DNA from: JAHFLD01 sp964367145
GTDB lineage: Bacteria; Patescibacteriota; Minisyncoccia; UBA6257; 1-14-0-10-40-38
DNA length: 38,211 nt
Direction: 5' to 3'
Assembly (NCBI GenBank): GCA_964367145.1
Contig: CAYIWJ010000007.1
Span: 1 to 38,211, forward strand
Part shown: positions 1-7,516 of the stretch, in pieces
Position numbering within the stretch: position 1 is the stretch's first letter
Layout: each line of letters starts with the position of its first letter
The notes under the pieces: model-generated
What the model was told of the DNA's origin: nothing
What the model saw: only the letters and a program-made list of their open reading frames with translations
Databases searched by the model: none
Program-made: the position numbers and the translations under genes

Positions 1-11
1 TCTTTTTACGT

Positions 12-350
12 CTCCGAGAGTTGCCCGCGGGAGGAAAAGGCTCGCTAGTTGGAGGGGTTGAAGCTCCGAGAGCTTCCCGTGAAACAGAAGTCATCACTGG
101 TTAGAAGAAATGCGGGGATTGGCGGGAAATTCAGTAAAGCAACACTCGGACACAATTCCTTTCAAGAGACGGGATAATATCTCTTCCGGCGGAGGCATTT
201 CCCTGTCTCTCGGCGAAATGATTTCGCTTGCAATCGAAAACCAAGCTCATTTCGCCTCCGAGAACCTCTTGAAAGGAATTATGTCCTTGCTTGGTAGTGA
301 AATTGAAGCTCCGAGAGCTTCCCGCGAAACAGAAGTCCTTGCTGGTTGGA
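12..350. repeat. Degenerate 42-nt repeat units at left edge
   Basis: Three related 42-nt units begin with CTCCGAGAG: 12-53, 64-105 and 309-350. The second and third are close copies (about 37 of 42 positions by eye, sharing CTTCCCG and GAAACAGAAGTC), the first is more diverged. Shorter fragments resembling the unit end (GTCCTTGCT-GGT) recur at 284-297 and 378-392. The copies sit in different reading frames, which argues against one repeated protein. I see no confident gene in 1-575; this region holds these repeats, an inverted repeat and a terminator. The origin is unknown. Confidence 0.6.
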
Positions 351-424
351 AAATGACGCTGGTCTCTGTGTGGGTGGCAGTCCTTGCTTGGGGTAATGGG
401 GTTGAAGCAGTACGTGAAGGATGA
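110..424 (+). CDS. Doubtful small ORF, 104 aa
   Basis: This ATG-started frame ends 25 nt before an intrinsic terminator, so it lies inside a probable transcript. It has a short hydrophobic stretch near the C-terminus (around residues 80-93). Against it being a gene, it runs through the inverted repeat and one of the 42-nt repeat units, no ribosome binding site is visible at the start, and the protein resembles no family I know. It is more likely a chance frame over a structured or decayed element. Confidence 0.2.
   Translation: MRGLAGNSVKQHSDTIPFKRRDNISSGGGISLSLGEMISLAIENQAHFASENLLKGIMSLLGSEIEAPRASRETEVLAGWKMTLVSVWVAVLAWGNGVEAVREG
148..286. repeat. Nested imperfect inverted repeat (possible structured RNA or MITE-like element)
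   Basis: A 21-nt arm at 148-168 is complementary to 266-286 with a single mismatch. Inside it, GGCGAAATGA at 212-221 can pair with 247-256 over 10 bp, or form a local hairpin at 213-227 (GCGAAA/TTTCGC). A further 7-bp pair, CGGAGGC at 190-196 with 254-260, competes with the 10-bp pairing. The element lies between the second and third 42-nt repeat units and upstream of the terminator at 450-480, so it may be transcribed. I do not recognise a known RNA family. Confidence 0.55.
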
Positions 425-449
425 GTTCGCGGTTTGAGGAGCGTTTGTT

Positions 450-480
450 GCCCCCGATTTAATTTCGCGGGCATTTTTTT
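450..480 (+). terminator. Intrinsic terminator
   Basis: Stem GCCCCCGA (450-457) pairs with TTCGCGGGC (464-472) with one mismatch, followed by a run of seven T (474-480). It ends whatever transcript crosses 1-450. Confidence 0.7.
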
Positions 481-575
481 GCGTTTTTGGACGAGTGTGT
501 TATGGTGCAGGAAGTTCGTTGACAAGTGGTGTTGAATTTCTGTTTTTCTCCGCTTACGGAAAGAAAGGATTTAGT

Positions 576-1463
576 TTGAATACCAGTGAAAAATTGGTTT
601 CTTGGCAGAGACGAGACCTGTTTCGTTCTATCTGGCTCGTGCTTGGTATCACGGGATTTTTACTGCTTTCTTCTTACTTAGCCTCCAGTTATCGTAAAGT
701 AGATCCCTTGTCTGTTATCCCGACGTTTGCTGCGGAAAAAAATTCCACCGATTCGAGATTGGCGATCACCCACGACGACGCTTCGCTTCCCAATGAGTTT
801 TACGCCTATCCCGACGGTTATCAAACACGAAGCGTCGTGGCGCAGGTAGCTATTATTCGCGAGAGTTTTCCGGAGCTTGGTTCGTTTGACGAGAATCTGG
901 CGACGAAGCAAGTTCCCGCCGGCGCCGAAGCCAATTTTGCGATGCCGAAGTGGTATAAGATTCACGAGAATTATGGCAAGGCGGTGGAGATGGTGCTTGA
1001 AGCCGCGCACCTGACTCATAGGGGTAAGAATTTAGCGCACGGCGGTTTTTCTGATTTTGAACTCGGGGAATGGATTCTTCTGCCGAATGTTCGGACAGAG
1101 AAGCTACGTATGAAATTATGCACCGAACAGTGGCGATACGATATAGTGGTCGTGCCGGCGCAGTTTGGCGCGAGGTATGCCGGAAAGTCGGCTGTTGAGG
1201 TGCGCGAAAAGTTAGCGGAGAATGAATTTGCTTTTGGCGCTTTTGAGCTTGCGGTTTACCTACTGACGCATCCCGAGCGGTTGCGTTCGAGGCGAGATGC
1301 CGGACTGATTGCCGCAGGTGAAGATTGCGGTTTTGCTGGTGAGTCTGGTTTTAGTCTCGTTCCTTCTTTGTGTCAAAAAGGCACGATGAAGCTGTTTTTG
1401 CCACATTTGAAGCACAACTCGTTTGCGGCGTTCGGGTCGCCGTCCTGTTTCTTGTCTGAATAG
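576..1463 (+). CDS. Membrane-anchored exported protein of unknown function
   Basis: About 295 residues from a TTG start at 576, preceded by AAAGGAT at 565-570; the frame is open from a GTG at 495, but the longer start has no ribosome binding site. Residues about 17-40 form one hydrophobic segment after an Arg-rich stretch, typical of a signal anchor with the rest outside the cell. The exported part has no motif I can name; it contains scattered cysteines, including one five residues from the C-terminus. The arrangement (short anchor, a conserved-looking FGAFELAVYLL-HPERL stretch, Cys-containing tail) resembles lineage-specific Parcubacteria hypothetical proteins, but that is recall, not a search. 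It stands alone between two intrinsic terminators. Confidence 0.7.
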   Translation: MNTSEKLVSWQRRDLFRSIWLVLGITGFLLLSSYLASSYRKVDPLSVIPTFAAEKNSTDSRLAITHDDASLPNEFYAYPDGYQTRSVVAQVAIIRESFPELGSFDENLATKQVPAGAEANFAMPKWYKIHENYGKAVEMVLEAAHLTHRGKNLAHGGFSDFELGEWILLPNVRTEKLRMKLCTEQWRYDIVVVPAQFGARYAGKSAVEVREKLAENEFAFGAFELAVYLLTHPERLRSRRDAGLIAAGEDCGFAGESGFSLVPSLCQKGTMKLFLPHLKHNSFAAFGSPSCFLSE

Positions 1464-1471
1464 AGAGATAG

Positions 1472-1505
1472 GCCATCTTCCGTTTTTGCGGGCGATGGCT
1501 TTTTT
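1472..1505 (+). terminator. Intrinsic terminator after the exported protein
   Basis: Stem GCCATC (1472-1477) with GATGGC (1494-1499), partly extended inward, followed by T run 1500-1505, 9 nt after the stop codon. Confidence 0.75.
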
Positions 1506-1522
1506 ATTTGTGCACAGGCATA

Positions 1523-1551
1523 TTGACACTGTTGGGCGCTTTGTCTACAAT
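1523..1551 (+). promoter_or_regulatory. Sigma70-type promoter of the tuf-S10-spc operon
   Basis: TTGACA (1523-1528), a 17-nt spacer and TACAAT (1546-1551): eleven of twelve consensus bases at ideal spacing. Transcription should start near 1558, giving an untranslated leader of about 84 nt before tuf. It directly follows the previous gene's terminator. Confidence 0.85.
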
Positions 1552-1641
1552 TCCCGTATCGCTGCTTGATAGTGGCGGCCTTGCTTTCTTTATTGCGAAA
1601 ATCAGTGAGAGGCGAGAAATTATAAACCCATATCAAAAACC

Positions 1642-2841
1642 ATGGCAGAAAAGGAAAAATTTGAGAGAACCAAACCCCACGTTAACGTCGGCACAATCGG
1701 TCACGTTGACCACGGCAAGACGACTTTGACCGCGGCCTTGACCCATGTTTTGCATTTGAACGGTTTGGCTAAAAAAGAAGAGTCGGTGGATATGATTGAT
1801 AACGCGCCAGAAGAAAAAGCGCGTGGTATTACCATTGCTTTGCACCACTCGGAATATGAATCGGCGAAGAGGCACTACGCGCACATTGATGCCCCGGGAC
1901 ACGCCGACTATATTAAAAATATGATTACCGGCGCCGCGCAGATGGACGGCGCGATTTTGGTGGTTTCGGCGGCTGACGGCCCAATGCCCCAGACTCGAGA
2001 GCACATTCTTTTGGCTCGCCAAGTTGGCGTGCCTTCGGTGGTGGTCTTCTTGAATAAATGTGACATGGTGGATGATCCGGAGCTGATTGATTTGGTGGAA
2101 TCTGAAGTTCGCGAGTTGCTCAAAAAATATGAATTTCCAGGCGACACCACGCCGATTATTCGTGGTTCGGCCTTAAAGGCTTTGGAGACGACTTCCGGCT
2201 CCAGCGCCGAGGCGAGGCCCATCATGGATTTGGTTAAAGCGCTTGATGAATTTATTCCGGATCCGATTCGGGAGACTAATAAGCCGTTTTTGATGCCGGT
2301 GGAGGATATATTCTCCATTGAAGGACGCGGTACGGTGGTGACTGGCAGGGTGGAACGCGGCAAGTTGAAGATTAACGATGAAATAGAGGTTATCGGTTTG
2401 CGACCGAATCAAAAGACGGTGGTAACCGGAATTGAAATGTTTAATAAGTTGCTGGACGAGGCTCAAGCTGGAGATAACGTTGGTTTGTTGTTGCGTGGTT
2501 TAAAAAAGGAAGACGTGGAGCGTGGTCAGGTGTTGGCCAAGGCGGGATCAGTTAATCCGCATGCCGAATTCGACGCCGAGGTTTACGTTCTTTCTAAAGA
2601 GGAGGGCGGACGACACACTCCTTTCTTTAAGGGCTATAAGCCACAGTTTTATATTCGGACGACTGACGTGACTGGTGAGGTGACTTTGCCGGAAGGAATG
2701 GAGATGGTGATGCCGGGGGATACGGTAAAAGTAGTGGTCAAACTAATTTCGCCGGTGGCATTAGAGGAAAAACAGCGTTTTGCCATTCGCGAGGGAGGTA
2801 AGACTGTCGGCGCTGGAGTAGTAACGAAAATAATTAAGTAA
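1642..2841 (+). CDS. tuf: Elongation factor Tu
   Basis: A 399-residue GTPase that delivers aminoacyl-tRNA to the ribosome. Residues 20-27 are the P-loop GHVDHGKT; the G2 threonine lies in RGITI, G3 is DAPGH, and G4 is NKCD. Domains 2 and 3 follow (from about residue 210) with the usual ending region. Length is normal for bacterial EF-Tu. It is the first gene of the ribosomal operon; fusA, rpsL and rpsG, its usual str-operon partners, are not just upstream. The start is the only ATG before the conserved N-terminus and has no Shine-Dalgarno sequence. Confidence 0.98.
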   Translation: MAEKEKFERTKPHVNVGTIGHVDHGKTTLTAALTHVLHLNGLAKKEESVDMIDNAPEEKARGITIALHHSEYESAKRHYAHIDAPGHADYIKNMITGAAQMDGAILVVSAADGPMPQTREHILLARQVGVPSVVVFLNKCDMVDDPELIDLVESEVRELLKKYEFPGDTTPIIRGSALKALETTSGSSAEARPIMDLVKALDEFIPDPIRETNKPFLMPVEDIFSIEGRGTVVTGRVERGKLKINDEIEVIGLRPNQKTVVTGIEMFNKLLDEAQAGDNVGLLLRGLKKEDVERGQVLAKAGSVNPHAEFDAEVYVLSKEEGGRHTPFFKGYKPQFYIRTTDVTGEVTLPEGMEMVMPGDTVKVVVKLISPVALEEKQRFAIREGGKTVGAGVVTKIIK

Positions 2842-2883
2842 TAATTTGAGCTTGGTTATGGATCTATTCGTTGATTAAAAATC

Positions 2884-3213
2884 ATGGCCACTAAAAAAGA
2901 AGTTGAAAAGGAAAAATTGCGTTTACGGCTTCGGGCCTATGATCACAAGTTGATTGATAGTTCTTGTCGCCAAATTATTGACACTGCTGAAAGGCAAGAT
3001 GCCGAGGTTATCGGTCCAATTCCTCTTCCGACTGAGATGAAAAAGTATACCGTTAACCGATCCACTTTTATTGACAAGGATTCCCGAGAGCAGTTTGAAT
3101 TGCGGATTCATAAGCGCTTGATTGATATTTTGAATCCCAATCAGTCCATCATTGAATCGCTGTCGAGACTCAATCTTCCGGCGGGTGTAGACATCGAGAT
3201 TAAGATGGTCTAG
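2884..3213 (+). CDS. rpsJ: Small ribosomal subunit protein S10 (NusE)
   Basis: 109 residues, slightly longer than the usual 103 because of a Lys/Glu-rich N-terminal tail. The body (LRLRAYDHKLID, GPIPLPT, FELRIHKRLIDI) is typical S10. It is part of the 30S head and, as NusE, pairs with NusB on boxA RNA during antitermination, which matters here because boxA-like leaders occur elsewhere in this window. It lies 42 nt after tuf and is followed by a terminator-like hairpin before rplC. Confidence 0.97.
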   Translation: MATKKEVEKEKLRLRLRAYDHKLIDSSCRQIIDTAERQDAEVIGPIPLPTEMKKYTVNRSTFIDKDSREQFELRIHKRLIDILNPNQSIIESLSRLNLPAGVDIEIKMV

Positions 3214-3232
3214 TATGGGTTCGGAGGTAAGA

Positions 3233-3262
3233 ACCGCTAGGTTTTCTACCCTGGCGGTTTTT
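3233..3262 (+). terminator. Terminator-like hairpin inside the ribosomal operon (possible attenuator)
   Basis: ACCGCTAGG (3233-3241) pairs with CCTGGCGGT (3250-3258) over nine base pairs, one of them G-U, with an 8-nt loop and a T run ending at 3262. It begins 20 nt after the rpsJ stop. I see no strong promoter between it and rplC, so either readthrough is needed or it is a regulated attenuator. Confidence 0.7.
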
Positions 3263-3293
3263 ATTGCCCATTAGATATTCTAAATGCTTACAT

Positions 3294-3713
3294 ATGAATG
3301 TGCCCGGCATCAAGTTAAAAATGACGCATTTTTTTAAGGGAACTGACGCGCTTGGAGTTACACCGGTGCGTTTGGTTAAGGCTGATGATTTGGAATATTT
3401 TAAACTTGGCGACCGAGTTAAAGTTACTGGTGTGATGAAGGGGCGCGGTTTTGCTGGTGTCGTTAAACGTCATGGTTTTCACGGCGGTCCGGCGACGCAC
3501 GGACAGAAGAATCGACAACGGGCCCCAGGTTCTATCGGTAACACATCGCCGCAACGAGTTTTGCCGGGCCGGAAAATGGCCGGACACATGGGCGCGGTTA
3601 ATATAACTACCAAAAATTTGTTGGTGGTGGATATTAAAAGTGATAAAGGGGTGATTTTGCTTTTTGGTTCGGTGCCGGGAAATACTGGCGGCAAAGTGGC
3701 GCTCGGAAAATAA
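3294..3713 (+). CDS. rplC: Large ribosomal subunit protein L3, short form
   Basis: L3 starts 23S rRNA folding and reaches toward the peptidyl transferase centre. The ATG at 3294 is chosen because it lines up with the family N-terminus (GIKLKMTHFF); a TTG at 3264 would start inside the terminator region. The protein is only about 139 residues against roughly 205-210 in most bacteria. N-terminal strand, the VTGVMKGRGFAG-VKRH segment, the PGSIG loop and the C-terminal barrel are present; about 55 residues that normally follow the first 30 (the DGY-QVG and KP-GHF part) are absent. The reading frame is intact, so this is a deletion or lineage form, not a frameshift. Confidence 0.93.
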   Translation: MNVPGIKLKMTHFFKGTDALGVTPVRLVKADDLEYFKLGDRVKVTGVMKGRGFAGVVKRHGFHGGPATHGQKNRQRAPGSIGNTSPQRVLPGRKMAGHMGAVNITTKNLLVVDIKSDKGVILLFGSVPGNTGGKVALGK

Positions 3714-3720
3714 TTTTTTT

Positions 3721-4326
3721 ATGGAAGTCAAAGTCTACAACACCAAAGATGAGGCGATTGGCACGGCAACTGTTTCCGGGGTTATTTTTGGGCGACCGTG
3801 GAATCAAGAGCTGGTTTACCAAGCTTTGCGAGTTCAAGAAGCTAATGGCCGAAAGAACGTGGCGCACGCCAAGGGTCGTGGTGAAGTCAGGGGAGGTGGT
3901 ATCAAACCGCGCCCTCAAAAACATTCCGGACGTTCCCGTCAGGGATCAATTCGTTCGCCGATTTGGAAGGGCGGCGGCGCTTCTCATGGCCCGACTAAAG
4001 AGCGAAATTTTTCACTCAAAATCAGTCGTCCAATGCGCCGAGCCGCACTGCACACCATATTGTCGCAAAAATTACGCGAAGGGGAGTTGAAAGTTATTGA
4101 TTCGCTCGGTTTGAAAGAGGCGAAAACCAGAGAAGCGGCTTTGATGCTTAGACCTTTTTCCCGCTCCTTGCTTTTGATTCCCGGAAAAGAAAATCGGTTG
4201 ATTATCCGCGCCGCTCGCAATTTACCGAGAGTCACCAGTTTGGCGGCGACTCATTTGAATGTCCGCGATCTACTGAAACACAAGCAGATTTTGGTGGAGC
4301 GTGAGGCGCTAACCGACATTAAATAG
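3721..4326 (+). CDS. rplD: Large ribosomal subunit protein L4
   Basis: 201 residues from the ATG at 3721, the same length as E. coli L4. The Gly/Arg-rich loop (AKGRGEVRGGG, WKGGGASHGP) that enters the exit tunnel wall is present. In some bacteria L4 represses its own S10 operon; no matching leader was identified here. The start follows a T-rich junction 7 nt after rplC with no Shine-Dalgarno sequence. Confidence 0.97.
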   Translation: MEVKVYNTKDEAIGTATVSGVIFGRPWNQELVYQALRVQEANGRKNVAHAKGRGEVRGGGIKPRPQKHSGRSRQGSIRSPIWKGGGASHGPTKERNFSLKISRPMRRAALHTILSQKLREGELKVIDSLGLKEAKTREAALMLRPFSRSLLLIPGKENRLIIRAARNLPRVTSLAATHLNVRDLLKHKQILVEREALTDIK

Positions 4327-4330
4327 TTAT

Positions 4331-4609
4331 ATGAATAAATTTCTTATCCAACGCCCGCTAATTACGGAAAAAGGAACGGCCATGGCAGAGTTCGGCAAGT
4401 ATCTTTTTTTGGTGGATAAAAAAGCCAATGGGCCGGAAGTACGTAAGGCGATTAAGGCTATTTATAAAGTTGACGTAATCGCGACGCACGTGATTAACAC
4501 TCCTTCTAAAAAGCGACGCTTGGGAGCTACGATTGGCGTTCGTTCCGGCTATAAAAAAATAATCGTGACGCTCAAGAAAGGTCAAAAAATTGAAGTCATG
4601 CCGAGCTGA
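4331..4609 (+). CDS. rplW: Large ribosomal subunit protein L23
   Basis: 92 residues, close to the family norm. IQRPLITEK at the N-terminus and the VRKAIKAIYKVDV segment are diagnostic. L23 sits at the exit of the peptide tunnel and is the docking site for trigger factor and SRP. Starts 4 nt after rplD. Confidence 0.96.
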   Translation: MNKFLIQRPLITEKGTAMAEFGKYLFLVDKKANGPEVRKAIKAIYKVDVIATHVINTPSKKRRLGATIGVRSGYKKIIVTLKKGQKIEVMPS

Positions 4610-4656
4610 TCAACGATTAGCGAATCTTTTACGAATGTACGAATAAAAAACATTGT

Positions 4657-5487
4657 ATGAAATCATATCGACCAACAACTCCATCGCGCAGACAGATGAC
4701 CACGGTACCCTACGACTCGTTGTCTTCGGTGCGTCGGCATAAGGCGCTGACTATGCGGCTTAAGACTCATTCCGGCCGGAATCATCGTGGTTCGATTACC
4801 GTCCGACATCAGGGCGGGGGAAATAAAAAGATTTATCGGCTAGTGGATTTTATGCAGGATCGGATGAATATTCCAGCGCGAGTGCTTTCTTTGGAGTACG
4901 ATCCTTATCGGAGCGCTTTTATTGCTTTGGTTGTTTATGCTGATGGTCGAAAGAATTATATTTTAGCGCATCGGGAGATGAAGGTTGGAGATAAAATTTT
5001 GGCTGGCGAGCAGGCTCCAATTACGCCCGGCAATCGTTTGCCTTTGCATCGGATTCCGGTTAGCACTTTTGTACACAACGTAGAGATGCGTCGCGGCGGA
5101 GGGGGAAAAATTGCCCGTTCGGCTGGAGCCTATGTTGAGATTTTAGCGCACGAAAACGGAAAAACCGATCTTAAACTTGCTTCTAAGGAAATTAGAAAGG
5201 TTTCTTCAGCCGGTCTCGCGACTATTGGACAAGTTTCAAACTTTGATTATAATTTGGTCAACATCGGCAAGGCTGGCCGTTCCCGTTGGCTTGGAATTAG
5301 GCCGACGGTTCGCGGTAGCGCCATGAATCCGGTTGACCATCCTTACGGCGGCGGCGAGGGCGCTCAACCGCGTGGAACCAGAAAACCCAAAACGATGTGG
5401 GGCAAGGTTACCGGCGGACACAAGACGCGGCGACCCAAGAAGTGGTCGACGAAGTTTATTTTGCAACGCCGTCCGAAGGTTCGGTAG
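4657..5487 (+). CDS. rplB: Large ribosomal subunit protein L2
   Basis: 276 residues; L2 is needed for subunit association and supports the peptidyl transferase centre. The RNA-binding and C-terminal domains are both complete, ending in a basic tail. The near-invariant loop reads DHPYGGGEG: the first histidine (E. coli His229 in mature numbering) is kept, but the second histidine of the usual HPHGGG is tyrosine (codon TAC). It lies 47 nt after rplW. Confidence 0.97.
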   Translation: MKSYRPTTPSRRQMTTVPYDSLSSVRRHKALTMRLKTHSGRNHRGSITVRHQGGGNKKIYRLVDFMQDRMNIPARVLSLEYDPYRSAFIALVVYADGRKNYILAHREMKVGDKILAGEQAPITPGNRLPLHRIPVSTFVHNVEMRRGGGGKIARSAGAYVEILAHENGKTDLKLASKEIRKVSSAGLATIGQVSNFDYNLVNIGKAGRSRWLGIRPTVRGSAMNPVDHPYGGGEGAQPRGTRKPKTMWGKVTGGHKTRRPKKWSTKFILQRRPKVR

Positions 5488-5525
5488 GTTCTGCTTTACT
5501 AATTTTTGGCGAATATAAAAAAAGT

Positions 5526-5852
5526 ATGTCACGAAGTCTAAAAAAGGGTCCTTATGTTGATCCAAAACTTCTAGAAAAGATAGCTAAGCTTAAGACCGGA
5601 GATCGTACGGTTATTAAAACTTGGTCGCGTGATTCAGAGATAGCGCCGGAGATGGTTGGTTTTACTTTTGGCGTTCATAACGGGAAGAATTTTGTAGAAG
5701 TTACCATTAAGGAAGAAATGGTCGGGCATCGACTTGGGGAATTTTCACTAACCAGAAAATTCGTAAAACATGGTGGTAAGATGCAGCGCGATCTTGAAGC
5801 CGCCGCTAAGCAAACTACCGCACCGGCTCCGGCCGCGCCCGCCAAAAAATAA
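5526..5852 (+). CDS. rpsS: Small ribosomal subunit protein S19
   Basis: 108 residues from the ATG at 5526, where the conserved N-terminus SRSLKKGPYVD begins. The core ends near residue 91; a 16-residue Ala/Pro/Lys-rich tail (TTAPAPAAPAKK) follows, absent from E. coli S19 (92 residues). S19 forms part of the 30S head near the A-site finger bridge. The longer upstream frame overlaps rplB and is not used. Confidence 0.96.
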   Translation: MSRSLKKGPYVDPKLLEKIAKLKTGDRTVIKTWSRDSEIAPEMVGFTFGVHNGKNFVEVTIKEEMVGHRLGEFSLTRKFVKHGGKMQRDLEAAAKQTTAPAPAAPAKK

Positions 5853-5858
5853 AATTCT

Positions 5859-6383
5859 ATGGTCACTCCACCGCTTTTTATCGCAAAACTTCGTTATCTT
5901 CACATCGCGCCGCGTAAAGTTAGGCTGATTGCCAACACGTTGCGGGGGCTTACAACGCAAGAGGCGGAGGCTCAACTTATTGCTCGCACCCAGCGCAGTG
6001 CTTTGCCCTTGATAAAACTTATTAAATCGGCGATGGCTAACGCTTTGGCGAAAAATATTGGATCTAAAAATTCTTGGATAATTCATGAGATTCGGGTAGA
6101 TCAAGGTCCGGTTTTGGAAAGATTTTTACCGCGGGCCCAAGGTCGGGCGACACCGTTGCAAAAAAAGATGAGCCACGTTACCGTTATGCTTCGCGAAGGC
6201 AAGGCAAGGGAAGAGCGTTTTGTGATTGCTCCTCGGGAAACGAAGCAAAAACAGACCGTGGCCGATAAAAAGGCGGCGCGAGCGGCGCGAGGGCAGAAGC
6301 CGGCGGCCGACGAGACGGCTCTTAAAGCCAAAACTTCCGAAAAAGGATTTTTGCGCAAGGTCTTTACCCGCAAGAGTGTTTAA
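5859..6383 (+). CDS. rplV: Large ribosomal subunit protein L22 with C-terminal extension
   Basis: 174 residues against 110 in E. coli. The core (HIAPRKVRLIAN, RFLPRAQGRATP, HVTVMLRE) is complete and includes the beta-hairpin that lines the exit tunnel. Residues from about 118 on form a Lys/Ala/Arg-rich tail likely to be disordered and RNA-contacting. Six nt after rpsS. Confidence 0.96.
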   Translation: MVTPPLFIAKLRYLHIAPRKVRLIANTLRGLTTQEAEAQLIARTQRSALPLIKLIKSAMANALAKNIGSKNSWIIHEIRVDQGPVLERFLPRAQGRATPLQKKMSHVTVMLREGKAREERFVIAPRETKQKQTVADKKAARAARGQKPAADETALKAKTSEKGFLRKVFTRKSV

Positions 6384-6392
6384 TCTGAAAAT

Positions 6393-7091
6393 ATGGGGCA
6401 AAAAATTAATCCATACTCTTTTCGTCTAGGTATTACCAAGAACTGGAATTCTCGGTGGTTTCCGTTGCGAAAAAATTTCAAACATCAGCTGGAGGAAGAT
6501 TTGCTGATTCGTCGAGTTATTGAAGAAAAAATTTCTCCGGCTGGAATTGTTAATGTGGAAATTGAGCGGGGAATTAACAATGTTTATCGCGTTTTTATTA
6601 AGGCCGCGAAGCCGGGTTTGATTATTGGTCGCGGCGGTAAGGGAATTGAGGATCTTTCTAAAATTATTGAGCAAGAGATGGGTGCCTTGCTTCGGAAGCG
6701 TGGAGTGGCTAAACCTTCGGTGGCCTTGAGTTTGAACGTAGAGGAGCTCAAGCGTTCGGAAATTGCCGCGCGATACGTGGCGCAGTCGATGGCGTGGGAT
6801 TTGGAAAGACGATTGCCGTCGCGTCGAGCAATGAAAAAAGCGATTGAGAGCGCGATGCAAAATAGAGACGTACAGGGAATTAAAATCAAGCTTTCCGGAC
6901 GGGTTGATGGCGCCGAGATTGCTCGGCGGGAGTGGCTGGCCAAGGGTAAACTTCCATTGCAGACTTTGCGAGCCAATATTGATTACGGAACAGCAACTGC
7001 TTTTACGACCTTTGGAACGGTTGGAGTCAAAGTTTGGGTTTATAAAGGCGATATTTTTGAAAAAGAAACCGACCCTAAAAAGCGCCGCTAA
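6393..7091 (+). CDS. rpsC: Small ribosomal subunit protein S3
   Basis: 232 residues, normal length. N-terminus GQKINPYSFRLGI, KH domain with GRGGKGIE, and the C-terminal domain with the SGRVDGAEIAR motif. S3 lies at the mRNA entry tunnel and has helicase-related function. Confidence 0.97.
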   Translation: MGQKINPYSFRLGITKNWNSRWFPLRKNFKHQLEEDLLIRRVIEEKISPAGIVNVEIERGINNVYRVFIKAAKPGLIIGRGGKGIEDLSKIIEQEMGALLRKRGVAKPSVALSLNVEELKRSEIAARYVAQSMAWDLERRLPSRRAMKKAIESAMQNRDVQGIKIKLSGRVDGAEIARREWLAKGKLPLQTLRANIDYGTATAFTTFGTVGVKVWVYKGDIFEKETDPKKRR

Positions 7092-7103
7092 TTTTTATTT
7101 TTT

Positions 7104-7514
7104 ATGCTTGTCCCCAAAAAAGTTAAACATCGCAAGTGGCACAAGGGTCGCTCTCGCAATCGCTCTATTGAGACGCGCGGAACTTATTTAAGTTACGGCA
7201 GTTTTGGTCTGAAGGCGCAAAGCAATGCTTGGGTTAATTCTCGTCAGATTGAGTCGGCGCGGCGGACAATAAATAATTTTATTAAACGCGAAGGTAAACT
7301 GTGGATTAGAATTTTTCCCGACAAGCCGATTACTAAAAAACCGCCGGAAGTTACCATGGGTGGCGGCAAAGGGGCGGTGGATCATTATGTTTTTCCGGTT
7401 CGGGCTGGGCGCATTTTATTCGAAATGGACGGCGTAACTCCGGAAATTGCTAAAGAGGCTTTGAGGTTAGCTGGTCACAAGTTGCCGGTGAGAACCCGCA
7501 TTATAATTAAATAA
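7104..7514 (+). CDS. rplP: Large ribosomal subunit protein L16
   Basis: 136 residues, same length as E. coli. LVPKKVKHRKWHKGR N-terminus and the GGGKGAVDH loop are typical. L16 organises the A-site region of the 50S subunit. The start follows a T-rich junction with no Shine-Dalgarno sequence. Confidence 0.97.
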   Translation: MLVPKKVKHRKWHKGRSRNRSIETRGTYLSYGSFGLKAQSNAWVNSRQIESARRTINNFIKREGKLWIRIFPDKPITKKPPEVTMGGGKGAVDHYVFPVRAGRILFEMDGVTPEIAKEALRLAGHKLPVRTRIIIK

Positions 7515-7516
7515 TT

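Noticed and set aside
1..480. RNase P RNA or tmRNA at the left edge (GAGGAAA and GAAACAGAAG look suggestive)
   Set aside because: The conserved RNase P blocks are missing and the hits fall in repeat units; no tmRNA ends or tag frame were found.
3264..3293. TTG start at 3264 for rplC giving ten more residues
   Set aside because: It begins just after the terminator T run, the extra residues match nothing in L3, and the ATG at 3294 fits the family N-terminus.
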